Shown here one piece after another: positions 51,510 through 60,571 of a stretch of DNA of 64,000 bases; position 1 is the first letter of the stretch; the number at the start of each line of letters is the position of its first letter. A model generated the notes under the pieces. That model was not told where the DNA came from. It saw only the letters and a program-made list of their open reading frames with translations, and ran no database searches. A program made the translations under genes and the position numbers. The stretch comes from an uncultured bacterium (GTDB lineage Bacteria > Krumholzibacteriota > Krumholzibacteriia > LZORAL124-64-63), in NCBI GenBank assembly GCA_937864225.1, contig CALMJK010000018.1:62001-126000 (forward strand), written 5' to 3'.

Positions 51510-54149
51510 ATGAAGAACTTCACCGTCAACGCCGCCGAGCTGCTGCAGAAGGCCCAGGGCAAGGCCTACGAGATGGGCCATCCGGAGCTGGAGCCGGTGC
51601 ACGTCCTGTGGGCGATGCTGGCCGCGCCCGGCCTGGCCTCCCAGACGCTGCGCGCCCTCGAGCGCGATCCGCAGCTGATCGCCCGCACCGTGGAGCAGGA
51701 GCTGAAATCGCTGCCGGTGGCGCGGACGAAGGAGGTCCCGGGCGCCAGCCCGGAGCTGCAGAAGCTGCTGCTGGAGGCCGGCAGCCTGGCGCAGAAGAAG
51801 ACCGGCGGCATGGCCGGCACGCGTGAGCTGCTGCTGGCGCTGGCCGCCGACAAGGGGCGCGCCGGCAGCGTGCTGCGCGCCTTCGACGTCACGCCGGACA
51901 AGGTCGCGCAGGCCCTGGAGCAGACGGGCGCCGCGGACGCGGCGTACCAGGGCGACGACGAGGGCGAGGCGGGAGGCGCGCAGCAGTCCGCTCTCGACCA
52001 GTACGCGCGCGATCTTTGCGCGCTCGCCCGCGCCGGGAAGATCGACCCGGTCATCGGGCGCGACGAGGAGATCCGTCGCGTCGTGCAGATCCTCAGCCGC
52101 CGCACCAAGAACAACCCCGTGCTCGTGGGCTCGCCCGGCGTGGGCAAGACCGCCGTCGTGGAGGGGCTCGCGCGGCGGCTCGTGGAGGGGGACGTGCCCG
52201 AGGGGCTCAAGGGCAAACGCCTGCTGGCGCTGGACATGGGCGCGCTCGTGGCTGGCACGAAGTACCGCGGGGAGTTCGAGGACCGCCTCAAGAAGGTCGT
52301 GAAGGAGGTCGTCGAGCGGGAGGGCGAGATCCTGCTCTTCATCGATGAGATGCACACCCTCGTGGGCGCGGGCGCGGCGGAGGGCGCGATCGATGCCTCG
52401 AACATCCTCAAGCCGGCCCTGGCGCGCGGCGAACTGCACTGCGTCGGGGCGACCACCCTGGACGAGTACCGGCAGCACATCGAGCGGGATCCGGCGCTCG
52501 AGAGGCGCTTCCAGCCGGTGAGCGTGGAGGAGCCGGCGGCCGAGCAGGCCATCGCCATCCTGCGCGGCCTCAAGGAGAAGTACGAGGTGCATCACGGCAT
52601 CCGCGTCTCCGACGCCGCGATCGTCGCGGCCGTCAAGCTGTCGCAGCGCTACATCAGCGACCGCATGCTGCCGGACAAGGCGATCGACCTCATGGACGAG
52701 GCCGCGTCGCGCCTGCGCATGGAGATCGACTCCGTGCCGGCCGAGGTGGACGACCTGCAACGGCGCATCAGCGGGCTCGAGATCGAGCGGCTCGCCCTGG
52801 GCAAGGAGACCGAGAAGTCGGCCGTCGCGCGCCGCGAGACGATCGACCACCAGCTCCAGGAGCTGCGCGAGGAGCTGGCGGTCCTGCGCGCGCGCTGGGA
52901 AGAGGAGAGGGAGGCGATCGATGCCATCCGCGGACTGCAGGCGCAGCAGGAGCGGCTCGGCGTCGAGATGGAGGACGCGGAGCGGCGCGGCGACCTCGCG
53001 CGGGCGGCGGAGCTCAAGTACGGCCGCCGGCGGCAGCTGGAGCAGCAGATCGCCGAGGCGCGCGGACGCCTGGCCGCTATCCAAGGCGAGGCGCCCCTGC
53101 TGAAGGAAGAGGTCGGCGAGGACGACATCGCCGAACTGGTCGCGAAGTGGACCGGCATCCCGGCGCGCCGCCTCGTCGAGGACGAGGCGCAGCGCCTGCG
53201 CGAGCTCGAGGTGCGGCTCGCGGCGCGGGTCGTGGGGCAGGACCCCGCCGTCGAGCGCGTCGCGCGCACGGTCCGGCGCTCGCGCGCCGGCCTGACCGAC
53301 CGCAACCGTCCCCTCGGCTCCTTCCTCTTTCTCGGGCCGACGGGGGTGGGCAAGACCGAGCTCGTGAAGGCGCTGGCCGCCGAACTGTTCGGCGACGAGA
53401 AGCAGCTCGTGCGGCTCGACATGTCGGAGTACATGGAGCGGCACGCAGTCGCGCGCATGATCGGCGCCCCGCCGGGATACGTCGGCCACGAGGCTGGGGG
53501 GCAGCTGACCGAGGCGATCCGCCGCCACCCGTACAGCGTGATCCTGCTCGACGAGGTCGAGAAGGCGCATCCCGAGGTCATGAACGTCCTGCTGCAGCTG
53601 CTCGACGACGGGCGGCTGACCGACGGCAAGGGCCGCGTCGTGGACTTCCGCAACACGCTGGTCGTGATGACGTCGAACCTCTGCCAGGAAGCGGCGTACG
53701 AACCGCGCCCGGACGCCTCCGCGGACGAGGAGCGCGACGCCGAGAAGCGGCTGCTCTCCGATCTCGCCCAGGTGTTCCGGCCCGAGTTCCTCAACCGCGT
53801 CGACGGCATCGTGCGCTTCCACTCCCTGACGAAGCCGCTCATCGAGCGCATCGTGCGCCTCGAGCTGGCCAAGGTGAGCCGCTCCCTCGGCGAACAGGAC
53901 CTGTCGCTCGAGGCAGAGCCGGCCGCCGTGGCGCGTCTGGCGGAACTGGGGTGGGACCCGGTCTTCGGCGCGCGGCCCGTCAAACGCGTCATCCAGCGCG
54001 AAGTGCAGGACCGCGTCGCGGACCTGATCCTCGCCGGCGGGGCGCGCCCCGAGCAGCTGCTCGTGCTGGGCGTCGCGGGCGACGATTTCACGCTCAGGGC
54101 GGTGGAGGCGCCGCGCGTGAAGACGGACCCGGCCGGCTCCGGCGGGTGA
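51510..54149 (+). CDS. clpB: ATP-dependent disaggregase ClpB
   Basis: 879 residues, usual length. Two Clp-N repeats (1-145), NBD1 with Walker [10 protein letters not shown] (about 213) and Walker [11 protein letters not shown], the coiled-coil middle domain (about 410-530, characteristic of ClpB rather than ClpA/C), NBD2 with [10 protein letters not shown] and [11 protein letters not shown], and the sensor-2 GARPVKR. Resolves aggregates with DnaK. Set by AGAGGAG before ATG 51510; heat-shock promoter and leader structures upstream. Confidence 0.97.
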   Translation: MKNFTVNAAELLQKAQGKAYEMGHPELEPVHVLWAMLAAPGLASQTLRALERDPQLIARTVEQELKSLPVARTKEVPGASPELQKLLLEAGSLAQKKTGGMAGTRELLLALAADKGRAGSVLRAFDVTPDKVAQALEQTGAADAAYQGDDEGEAGGAQQSALDQYARDLCALARAGKIDPVIGRDEEIRRVVQILSRRTKNNPVLVGSPGVGKTAVVEGLARRLVEGDVPEGLKGKRLLALDMGALVAGTKYRGEFEDRLKKVVKEVVEREGEILLFIDEMHTLVGAGAAEGAIDASNILKPALARGELHCVGATTLDEYRQHIERDPALERRFQPVSVEEPAAEQAIAILRGLKEKYEVHHGIRVSDAAIVAAVKLSQRYISDRMLPDKAIDLMDEAASRLRMEIDSVPAEVDDLQRRISGLEIERLALGKETEKSAVARRETIDHQLQELREELAVLRARWEEEREAIDAIRGLQAQQERLGVEMEDAERRGDLARAAELKYGRRRQLEQQIAEARGRLAAIQGEAPLLKEEVGEDDIAELVAKWTGIPARRLVEDEAQRLRELEVRLAARVVGQDPAVERVARTVRRSRAGLTDRNRPLGSFLFLGPTGVGKTELVKALAAELFGDEKQLVRLDMSEYMERHAVARMIGAPPGYVGHEAGGQLTEAIRRHPYSVILLDEVEKAHPEVMNVLLQLLDDGRLTDGKGRVVDFRNTLVVMTSNLCQEAAYEPRPDASADEERDAEKRLLSDLAQVFRPEFLNRVDGIVRFHSLTKPLIERIVRLELAKVSRSLGEQDLSLEAEPAAVARLAELGWDPVFGARPVKRVIQREVQDRVADLILAGGARPEQLLVLGVAGDDFTLRAVEAPRVKTDPAGSGG

Positions 54150-54232
54150 ACTTTTTCCCCCGCCGCCCGTATGAACCATCCCCCCGACACCGTCCGGAGC
54201 GTTCTGTCCAGCGCAGCTTGCGGAGGTGGCGG

Positions 54233-56572
54233 ATGAGCCCCAATCACGACCGGCCCCGTGCGATTGTCCCGCTTCAGACGATCCTCGCCTTGCTGACGCT
54301 CCTCGGCGGCGGCGCTGCGGCCGTGGCCGCCGACGCGCCGCTCTTTCGCCCGGAAATGGCGGTGTCGCGCGCCGCGGGCGACATCCGCGTCGACGGGCTG
54401 CTCACGGACGCCGGTTGGCGCGCGGCGGCCCGCACCGATCGGTTCGTGGAGCGGTCGCCGGGCGAGAACATCGCGCCGCAAGCCAGGACCGAGGCGTACC
54501 TGACGTACGACGACGACAACCTCTACGTCGGCTTCATCTGCGCGGATCGGCCGGCCGACCTGCGCGCGACGATGTGCCAACGCGACCAATACGAGGCCGA
54601 CGACGCGGCCGGCGTGCAGATCGACACCTTCGGCGACGCCACATGGGCCTACGAGTTCTACGTCAACCCGTACGGGATCCAGCGCGACGTGATGTGGACG
54701 AGCGTGCACGGCCCCGATTCGGGCTTCGACATGGTCTGGAACGCCGCGGCCCGCGTCACCGAGACCGGATACGTCGTGGAGATGGCCATCCCGCTCGCCG
54801 GCCTGCGCTTCCCCAACCACGACATCCAGAACTGGCGCCTGAACTTCACGCGGGTCCACCCGCGGGAGAGCTATCGCCTCTACTCGTGGGCTGCCTACGA
54901 TCGCAACGAGCAGTGCGGACCCTGTCAGTGGGGCACGGTCACCGGCATCAGCGGCGTGCGTCCCGGCAAGGGGCTCGAACTGCTGCCTTCCTTTGTCTGC
55001 TACCAGACCGGCAACATCGCGGACCAGTTGGACGCGACCTCCGGCTTCGACAACCGCGACCCGGAGGGCCAGCTCTCCTTCGGAGCCAAGTACTCCGTCT
55101 CGTCCGATTTCACGGTCGAGGCGGCGGCGAACCCCGACTTCAGCCAGATCGAGGCGGACGCGGCCCAGATCAACGTCAACACGCCCATCGTGCAGCAGTA
55201 CCCCGAGCGGCGGCCCTTCTTTCAGGAGGGGAACGACCTGTTCCGCACGCTCTTCAACTCGTTCTACACCCGCATGGTCAACGACCCGCAGCTGGCCGCC
55301 AAGAGCACCGCGCGTTGGGAGCGCAACAGCCTGGGCTTCATGCTGGCGCGCGACGAGCACTCACCGTACATCGTGCCCACCGAGGAGCGCAGTTACAGCG
55401 CCGCGCCCGGCCGCTCCACGGTCACGGTGCTGCGGGGCCTGCGCAGCGTGGGCGCCAATTCCCGGATCGGCTTCATGGGCACCGATCGCCGCTACGACGC
55501 CGGCGGCTCCGGGACGATCCTGGCCGCCGACTTCAACCTGCGCCTGTCCAGCGCCTACAGCTGGGTGGGCCAGTGGATCTACAGCCACACGGCGGAGCCC
55601 GAGGGCATCGTCATCAGCCCCGGCACGACCTTCGCCGACGGCCGGCACACGGTCGACCTCGACGGGGAATCCTATTCCGGCGTGGCGTTCATCACCGAGC
55701 TGCGGCGGCGCTCCCGCCATTGGAACCTCGTGCTCGACTACAACCAGCTCGCCCCCACGTACCGGACCCAGACCGGCTACGATCCCTGGAACGACCAGCG
55801 CAACGCCTTCGTGAACACCAGCTACACCTTCCTGCGCGAGGGCGGCCTGCTTGAGAGCGTCACGCCGGCCGTGTATGTGGACGGCCGCTGGGACAGGGAC
55901 GGGGCGCGCAAGTGGCGGCACGCCTTGGGCCAGGTCACGGTCCAGCTCCGCCGCGCGCAGACACAGCTGAACTGCGGCTACATCGTGGGCCAGGAGAAGT
56001 GGGGCGGCGTGGAATTCGACGATCTCTACAGCGTGCGCCTCGGTCTGAACGCGCGTCCCTCCGACGCCTTCGGTTGCGCCGTGGGCGGCAGCTTCGGGCG
56101 CGGCCCGGCGCTCGGCACGCTCGGGCTGGGCAACGAAACCAGCCTGTCGGTGGCGATGGAGTTCAAGCCGCTGGACCGCCTGATCATCGAGCCGACGTTC
56201 GATTACATCCGCAGCGAGGACGCCGCGACTGGTGACTTCCTGTTCAGGCAGACGATCGTCCGCGCCCGCGTGCGCCTGCAAGTCGATCCGCGCCTGTCGC
56301 TGCGCCTGGTCGTCCAGCACAACGACACCGTGGACCCGGTGGCGCGCGATTACGCCCAGACGGGCGAGTTCCCTCTGTACCACATGTACTATGGCCGCAA
56401 GTGGGAGGTGGACCCGCTGTTGACCTACCGCCTCAATTCCTTCTCGGTGTTCTATCTCGGTTCGACCTACGACTACCGGGACTTCAACGCGGCGTTCCCA
56501 GACCTGCCGCCGGATCGGCGCCTGACCGAGCGGCAGTTCTTCACGAAGATCCAGTACCTGTTCCAGGTGTGA
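54233..56572 (+). CDS. DUF5916 protein with N-terminal CBM9-like domain
   Basis: 779 residues. Signal peptide to about residue 34 (AVAADA). CBM9-like domain (DGLLTDAGWRAAARTDRFVE to YGIQRDVMW, about 50-220), then a large DUF5916 region with many beta strands that probably forms an outer-membrane barrel: PNFSQIEAD-type VEAAANPDFSQIEADAAQ, PERRPFFQEGNDLF, and aromatic C-terminal strand TKIQYLFQV typical of a barrel end. Role unknown; common in FCB bacteria. GGAGG before ATG 54233. Confidence 0.88.
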   Translation: MSPNHDRPRAIVPLQTILALLTLLGGGAAAVAADAPLFRPEMAVSRAAGDIRVDGLLTDAGWRAAARTDRFVERSPGENIAPQARTEAYLTYDDDNLYVGFICADRPADLRATMCQRDQYEADDAAGVQIDTFGDATWAYEFYVNPYGIQRDVMWTSVHGPDSGFDMVWNAAARVTETGYVVEMAIPLAGLRFPNHDIQNWRLNFTRVHPRESYRLYSWAAYDRNEQCGPCQWGTVTGISGVRPGKGLELLPSFVCYQTGNIADQLDATSGFDNRDPEGQLSFGAKYSVSSDFTVEAAANPDFSQIEADAAQINVNTPIVQQYPERRPFFQEGNDLFRTLFNSFYTRMVNDPQLAAKSTARWERNSLGFMLARDEHSPYIVPTEERSYSAAPGRSTVTVLRGLRSVGANSRIGFMGTDRRYDAGGSGTILAADFNLRLSSAYSWVGQWIYSHTAEPEGIVISPGTTFADGRHTVDLDGESYSGVAFITELRRRSRHWNLVLDYNQLAPTYRTQTGYDPWNDQRNAFVNTSYTFLREGGLLESVTPAVYVDGRWDRDGARKWRHALGQVTVQLRRAQTQLNCGYIVGQEKWGGVEFDDLYSVRLGLNARPSDAFGCAVGGSFGRGPALGTLGLGNETSLSVAMEFKPLDRLIIEPTFDYIRSEDAATGDFLFRQTIVRARVRLQVDPRLSLRLVVQHNDTVDPVARDYAQTGEFPLYHMYYGRKWEVDPLLTYRLNSFSVFYLGSTYDYRDFNAAFPDLPPDRRLTERQFFTKIQYLFQV

Positions 56573-56732
56573 GAACCGGGCCGCGGGGCGGTTTCGCGGC
56601 CAAGGCGCGATATCCTACGGCGACACTCAGATTTTGACGCGGGCCTCCGCGGCTGCTAACCTTGGCGGCAGTCCGGGAGGCCCGCGATCGCCTCCTGCCC
56701 CGGTCCGCCCCGAAGCCGCAGGAGCCCCGCGC

Positions 56733-57527
56733 GTGAAACGGCTGCGCCTGGCCATGCAGTTGGCCGTCATGGTCGCCGCGGCGATGGCGGGCGTGCGGTT
56801 CGCCCTGGGCCGATCGGTGACCACGGTCGAGACGTATTGCCCCTTCGGCGGCCTCGAAACCGCCTACGCCTTCTTCACCCGCCAGCGCTTCACCTGCGCC
56901 GCGGGCGAGACGAACCTGGCCCTCTTCATCGCGCTGCTGGGCCTGACGCTCGTCGCGCGCAAGGCGTTCTGCGGCTGGGTCTGCCCGGTGGGAGCCCTCG
57001 CGGAGTGGGAAGGGAAGCTGGCGCGGCGGCTGTTCCGGCGCCCCGACCTCACGGGGGCCTGGCGGGTGCCCGCGCGCGCGGACCGGATGCTGCGCGTCGT
57101 CCTGCGCGCGGCCGTGCTTGCCCTCGTGCTGGGCGCCACCTGGACCACCGGCGAATTGGTCTTCCGGGGCTACGATCCCTATTATGTCCTGTTCAGCGCC
57201 CACGGGCACGACGTGAGGGCGTGGAGCTATGCCCTCTTGGGCGGCCTGATGGTCTTGGGCCTGCTTTTGCCGATGGCCTGGTGCCGCTATCTCTGTCCCC
57301 TGGGCGCGGCGATCTGGCCCCTGTCCGCGGGCGGGTTGCTGCGGCTGGCGCGCGACGAGAGGACCTGCACGGCGTGCGGCGCCTGCGACCGGGCCTGCCC
57401 GCAGCTGATCGAGGTCTCGCGCGCCGGGATCGTGCGGTCCGGAGAGTGCACGCTCTGCCTGGAGTGCACGGGCGCATGCCCGACGGACAGCGCGCTCGAG
57501 TTGCGCTGGGCGGGGGGCAAGCCGTGA
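56733..57527 (+). CDS. membrane 4Fe-4S protein, NapH/CcoG-like
   Basis: 264 residues, four or five TM segments. Two periplasmic/membrane Cys clusters CGWVCPVGAL and CRYLCPLGAA (the CxxxCP pair of NapH/NosR/CcoG proteins), then a cytoplasmic bi-ferredoxin tail CTACGACDRACP and CTLCLECTGACP. Related CcoG proteins reduce Cu(II) for oxidase assembly; NapH moves electrons from quinol. Start GTG 56733 with GGAG 8 bases before. Overlaps the next gene (GTGA), forming the first of three linked genes. Confidence 0.88.
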   Translation: MKRLRLAMQLAVMVAAAMAGVRFALGRSVTTVETYCPFGGLETAYAFFTRQRFTCAAGETNLALFIALLGLTLVARKAFCGWVCPVGALAEWEGKLARRLFRRPDLTGAWRVPARADRMLRVVLRAAVLALVLGATWTTGELVFRGYDPYYVLFSAHGHDVRAWSYALLGGLMVLGLLLPMAWCRYLCPLGAAIWPLSAGGLLRLARDERTCTACGACDRACPQLIEVSRAGIVRSGECTLCLECTGACPTDSALELRWAGGKP

Positions 57528-57931
57528 GGGCGCCGGCGTGGATCGTGCCCGCGCTGGTGGTCGCGGCCGCCGCGGCGGGCGTCGGGGGCGCGCGGTTGCT
57601 GGCCGCGCCCAGCGTGGTGAGGGATTTCGCGGCACACGCGCCGGGAACGGCGACGCGCCGGGCGGTGTTCGTCGTGGACGGCGTGCGGTGCGTGGACACC
57701 GCGGAGCGCGCGGCCGGGCAGCTCGCGGGCGTCCCGGGCGCGATTCGGTTCACGGCGTGGGCGGCGCGGGCCAAGGTCGAGGTGACCTACGATCCGGCGG
57801 TCACCACGGCGGAGGCGCTCAGGGAGGCGATCGAGGGGCCCGTGCACGACGATTCCACGGGCGAGTTCAGGTTCGGAGTATTCGCCGTTCGCGAAGTGAA
57901 CGGCGTGGAGGTCGAGAGCATTCGCCGTTGA
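57524..57931 (+). CDS. membrane-anchored HMA-like protein
   Basis: 135 residues. One N-terminal TM helix (about 6-28), then a ferredoxin-like HMA fold: VFVVDGVRCVDTAERAAGQLAG, with strands VTYDPAVTTAEALREAIEG. The metal loop normally GMTCxxC has a single Cys (GVRCVDTA). Starts inside the upstream stop. Probably outside the cytoplasm, working with the ferredoxin protein. Confidence 0.75.
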   Translation: MRAPAWIVPALVVAAAAAGVGGARLLAAPSVVRDFAAHAPGTATRRAVFVVDGVRCVDTAERAAGQLAGVPGAIRFTAWAARAKVEVTYDPAVTTAEALREAIEGPVHDDSTGEFRFGVFAVREVNGVEVESIRR

Positions 57932-57969
57932 GGCGAGGCCTGTTTCATCCGTTCCAGGAGGTCGAGCTG

Positions 57970-58386
57970 ATGCGCACCAAGATCCTCGTCCTGTCGGCGG
58001 CCATCACCATGCTTCTGCCGGCGGCCGCGGCCGTGGTCTTCGCCGAGGACGCTCCCGCCAAGGAGAGCGCACCCGCCGCGCAGACCGCGATCTTCGCCGT
58101 GCCCAACTTGGCCGACGGCGCCGTGGTGAAGGAGCTCGCGCAGGCGCTGGCGAAAGAGAAGGGCGTCGTCGCCGCGAGAGCCGAGACCGAGTCGGGCAAG
58201 TTTCTCGTCACGTTCGAGTCGGGCAAAACCTGTCCCGGCACGCTGACCGCCGCCGTGACGAAGGTCGCGCCCGAGGCGAAGCTCGAGGGCGTGCGCGAGG
58301 CCGACGCCAAGGAAGCCGCGCGCAGCGGCTGCGGCAAGTGCCCCAGCAAGGCGTCGTGCCCGAAGAGCCAGAAGACCGCGGGCTGA
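57970..58386 (+). CDS. periplasmic HMA-like protein with Cys-rich tail
   Basis: 138 residues. Signal peptide MRTKILVLSAAITMLLPAAAAVVFA. Body resembles a degenerate heavy-metal-associated fold (TAIFAVPNLADGAVVKELAQ, KFLVTFESGKTCPGTLTAAV) with one Cys in the second half. C-terminal tail SGCGKCPSKASC offers CxxC plus a third Cys, as in soft-metal ligands. Start with GGAGG before ATG 57970. Last gene of the operon; two hairpins follow. Confidence 0.75.
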   Translation: MRTKILVLSAAITMLLPAAAAVVFAEDAPAKESAPAAQTAIFAVPNLADGAVVKELAQALAKEKGVVAARAETESGKFLVTFESGKTCPGTLTAAVTKVAPEAKLEGVREADAKEAARSGCGKCPSKASCPKSQKTAG

Positions 58387-58408
58387 GCCGGACCTTGCCC
58401 GGTCCGGC
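58387..58408 (+). other. 8-bp hairpin after the HMA operon
   Basis: GCCGGACC (58387-58394), loop TTGCCC, GGTCCGGC (58401-58408). Directly past the stop. Confidence 0.45.
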
Positions 58409-58423
58409 GGCAAGGCTGAAAGC

Positions 58424-58448
58424 GAGGGCGGCGCGGCGCGCCGCCCTC
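58424..58448. terminator. 11-bp bidirectional terminator hairpin
   Basis: GAGGGCGGCGC (58424-58434), loop GGC, GCGCCGCCCTC (58438-58448), with flanking AAGC/GCTTT pairing. Lies between convergent genes ending at 58386 (+) and 58469 (-); CTTT follows on the + side. Confidence 0.6.
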
Positions 58449-58468
58449 GGCTTTGCGGGCCGGTCCGG

Positions 58469-58717
58469 CTAGATCACGCGCTCGCGCCCGCGCTGGTCGC
58501 GCCGCCAGAGCCAGGCGCCCAGCGCGGCGAACCCGCCGATCAGGATCGCCGCCCGCAGCACGCGCAGCAGGGCGATAAACCAGGCGATGCCCAGGCCGAG
58601 CGCCGCCCACTGCACCCACCAGTCGCCGGGCGTCGTCAGCCAATTGATGACCAACAGCAGGGCGAGGATGAAGGGGGCGGTGAAGAGGAATTTGACGTCG
58701 CGCAGGGTCTGGATCAC
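58469..58717 (-). CDS. small two-TM membrane protein
   Basis: 82 residues, about three hydrophobic stretches (FTAPFILALLLVINWL, WVQWAALGLGIAWFIALL, AAILIGGFAALGAWLW). Resembles the 2TM domain family. GTG 58717 is preceded by AGGAGG at 7 bases, so the gene looks real even though short. Function unknown. Confidence 0.7.
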   Translation of the reverse strand: MIQTLRDVKFLFTAPFILALLLVINWLTTPGDWWVQWAALGLGIAWFIALLRVLRAAILIGGFAALGAWLWRRDQRGRERVI

Positions 58718-58840
58718 GTTCAGGCCTCCTGTTGGTCCATGGATGACGGATTCTACCCGGGGAAGTTGCGGATTGTTCGCGGCCGCGCGCCCGCTGCGCG
58801 CGCCCGGCGGACGGGGTATGCTGCGGTCGGGGTGATCGCC

Positions 58841-59596
58841 GTGAGTTTCTTCGCCGATTTCGCCGCGCACTACGAGGCCCTCTTCCCCGCGCAGCCGCAG
58901 GTCCGCGAGTTTCTCGCCGCCCGCGCCGGCCCCGGCCGCCGCCGCCTGCTCGACGTGGGGTGCGGGCCGGGCCACCACGCCGGCCGGCTGGGCGAGGCGG
59001 GGCACGACGTCGTGGGCGTGGACATCGAGTCGGCGATGATCGATGCCGCCGCGCGCCGCTACCCCGCGGCCGCCTTCCGGGTGCTGGACATGCGCCGGCT
59101 GGACGAACTCGCGGTCGGCCCGGCGCCCCGGGCGCCCTTCGATCTGGCCTTCTGCGTCGGCAACACGGCCGCGCACCTGTCCCTGCCGCAGTGGCCGGAT
59201 TTCCTCGCGAGGCTCGCCACGGTGCTGGTGCCCGGGGGGCGCTGGGTGCTGCAGATCGTGAATTGGGATTTCGTGCTCGGACGCGGCGACTACGAGTTCC
59301 CCGTGCGCCAAGCCGCCGGCCCCGGAGGCGCGACGCTGCGGCTGCACCGCGTGTATCGCGACGTCTCCCCCGCGGCCGTGCGCTTCCTGACGCGCCTAGA
59401 GGAGGACGGGCGCACGCTCTGGGAGGGCGAGCAGACGCTGCATCCCTTGACGGCGGCAGATCTTGGACGCCTCCACGCCCAGGCCGGCTTCACGCTCCAG
59501 GAGCACCTGGCCGACTACGACGGCACATTGTTCGATCCGGCGCGCGACGGGGGGCAAATCGCGGTCTGCTCGCTGGCCCGGCGCGACGCGCCCTGA
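58841..59596 (+). CDS. class I SAM-dependent methyltransferase
   Basis: 251 residues. Motif [20 protein letters not shown], motif [14 protein letters not shown], motif IV-type [15 protein letters not shown], motif [17 protein letters not shown]. Resembles small-molecule (Ubie/glycine-sarcosine type) methyltransferases. Start GTG 58841 or GTG 58832; neither has an ideal ribosome site. TATGCT at 58817 could be its -10. Confidence 0.8.
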   Translation: MSFFADFAAHYEALFPAQPQVREFLAARAGPGRRRLLDVGCGPGHHAGRLGEAGHDVVGVDIESAMIDAAARRYPAAAFRVLDMRRLDELAVGPAPRAPFDLAFCVGNTAAHLSLPQWPDFLARLATVLVPGGRWVLQIVNWDFVLGRGDYEFPVRQAAGPGGATLRLHRVYRDVSPAAVRFLTRLEEDGRTLWEGEQTLHPLTAADLGRLHAQAGFTLQEHLADYDGTLFDPARDGGQIAVCSLARRDAP

Positions 59597-59687
59597 GGGG
59601 CGGTCGCGGCCGGCGGGCCGGGCGCTGGACCCCACCCGCCCGGCGGGCTATATTCCAGACTCCGCCAATTCAATGGGAGAGCGAAAG

Positions 59688-60176
59688 ATGGACAAGTGCC
59701 CCTGCGGCTCGGACCGCCTTTGGGCGGATTGCTGCGAGCCCGTGATCCGCGCGGTCCGGCCGGCCGCCACCGCCGAAGAGCTGCTCCGCGCCCGCTACAG
59801 CGCCTACGCGCGCGGTGAGATCCCCTTCCTGCTCCAGTCCACCCATCCAGACCACCGCGGCGATCAGGACGAGGACGGGATCCGCGACTGGTCGCAGAAC
59901 TCCGAATGGCACAGCCTGGAAATCCTGGACACGAAGGCCGGGGGCCCGGACGACGCCGAAGGACAGGTCGAGTTCGTCGCGCAATACACGCACGAGGGCG
60001 AGCGCCGCCATCACCACGAGATCGCGGCGTTCGCCCGCGCCGACGGCGACTGGAAGCTGGTCAAGGGCGAACTCGTCCGCCAGAAACCGTACGTGAGAGA
60101 GCAGCCGAAGGTGGGGCGCAACGACGCCTGTCCGTGCGGCAGCGGAAAGAAATACAAGAAGTGTTGCGGGGCCTGA
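59688..60176 (+). CDS. YchJ-like protein with two SEC-C metal-binding motifs
   Basis: 162 residues. SEC-C zinc motifs at both ends: [13 protein letters not shown] (residue 4) and [13 protein letters not shown] (C-terminus). Between them an NTF2-like middle ([45 protein letters not shown]) as in UPF0225/YchJ. SEC-C motifs bind the ribosome or SecB-like partners in SecA; YchJ function is unclear. GGGAG before ATG 59688. Convergent with the Sec-DUF6132-like gene. Confidence 0.88.
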   Translation: MDKCPCGSDRLWADCCEPVIRAVRPAATAEELLRARYSAYARGEIPFLLQSTHPDHRGDQDEDGIRDWSQNSEWHSLEILDTKAGGPDDAEGQVEFVAQYTHEGERRHHHEIAAFARADGDWKLVKGELVRQKPYVREQPKVGRNDACPCGSGKKYKKCCGA

Positions 60177-60221
60177 TGGCCGTGGCGACCGCGTTCGTGA
60201 AGACTCGCCCCCGCCGTTGAA

Positions 60222-60407
60222 TCACTTCGACCCGCCTCCCCCGGAGACGGCCAGCCAGCCGACCAGCGCGCCCAGCGCGATGCTCAGGGCCGGATTCGTG
60301 GTGATGCTTCAGGTGCTGCCCGAGCAGACGGAGACCCACGACAGCAGCCAGCCGCCCGCCGCCCCCGCCACGGGAGCCCCGATCTTGAGCCATCGCCGCC
60401 AGTTCAC
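60222..60407 (-). CDS. DUF6132-like small membrane protein, candidate selenoprotein (TGA at codon 33)
   Basis: 61 residues if TGA 60309-60311 is read as selenocysteine. TM1 (IGAPVAGAAGGWLLSWV) is followed by CSGST-U-SITTNP, exactly matching the DUF6132 pattern GCxSGTCPITSNP with U in place of the second Cys (C and U six positions apart), then TM2 SIALGALVGWLAV. GTG 60407 has GAGGAGG 6 bases upstream. Immediately after the TGA lies a strong hairpin (60259-60293) fitting bacterial SECIS rules. Alternatives: a nonsense-mutated gene, or a sequencing error. No sel genes in the window. Confidence 0.6.
60259..60293 (-). promoter_or_regulatory. SECIS-like hairpin downstream of in-frame TGA
   Basis: Read on the - strand: CCGGCC pairs with GGTCGG (one G-U), then AGC with GCT, then GCGC with GCGC, apical loop TGG; two 3-base bulges. 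The loop starts 35 bases after the TGA and has G as its second base, meeting published bacterial SECIS criteria (apical loop 16-37 bases downstream, G in the first two positions). Confidence 0.5.
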
Positions 60408-60571
60408 CGCGCGCCTCCTCACCTGGTCCGTGTCGGACACCATAACGCCTTTCGCCCTTGCGCGCCGCGGCCGAATCCCCTGGACCGGGCGGCCGCAGCG
60501 GGCGATCTTTGAGCCCGGCCCCGCCTTGCCTCGCGCGCCGGGCCGCAGAACGTGGCTTTCGGGAGGTCGCC

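Noticed and set aside
51396-54179. Very long antisense reading frame (927 codons) under clpB
   Set aside because: High-GC coding strands leave long stop-free antisense frames. Its translation is arginine/leucine-rich with no domain, and clpB on the other strand is unmistakable.
60222-60407. Reading the DUF6132-like gene as a simple pseudogene or as two tiny genes
   Set aside because: Possible but less likely: ribosome site, family match on both sides of TGA at the Cys position, and SECIS-like hairpin all fit recoding.
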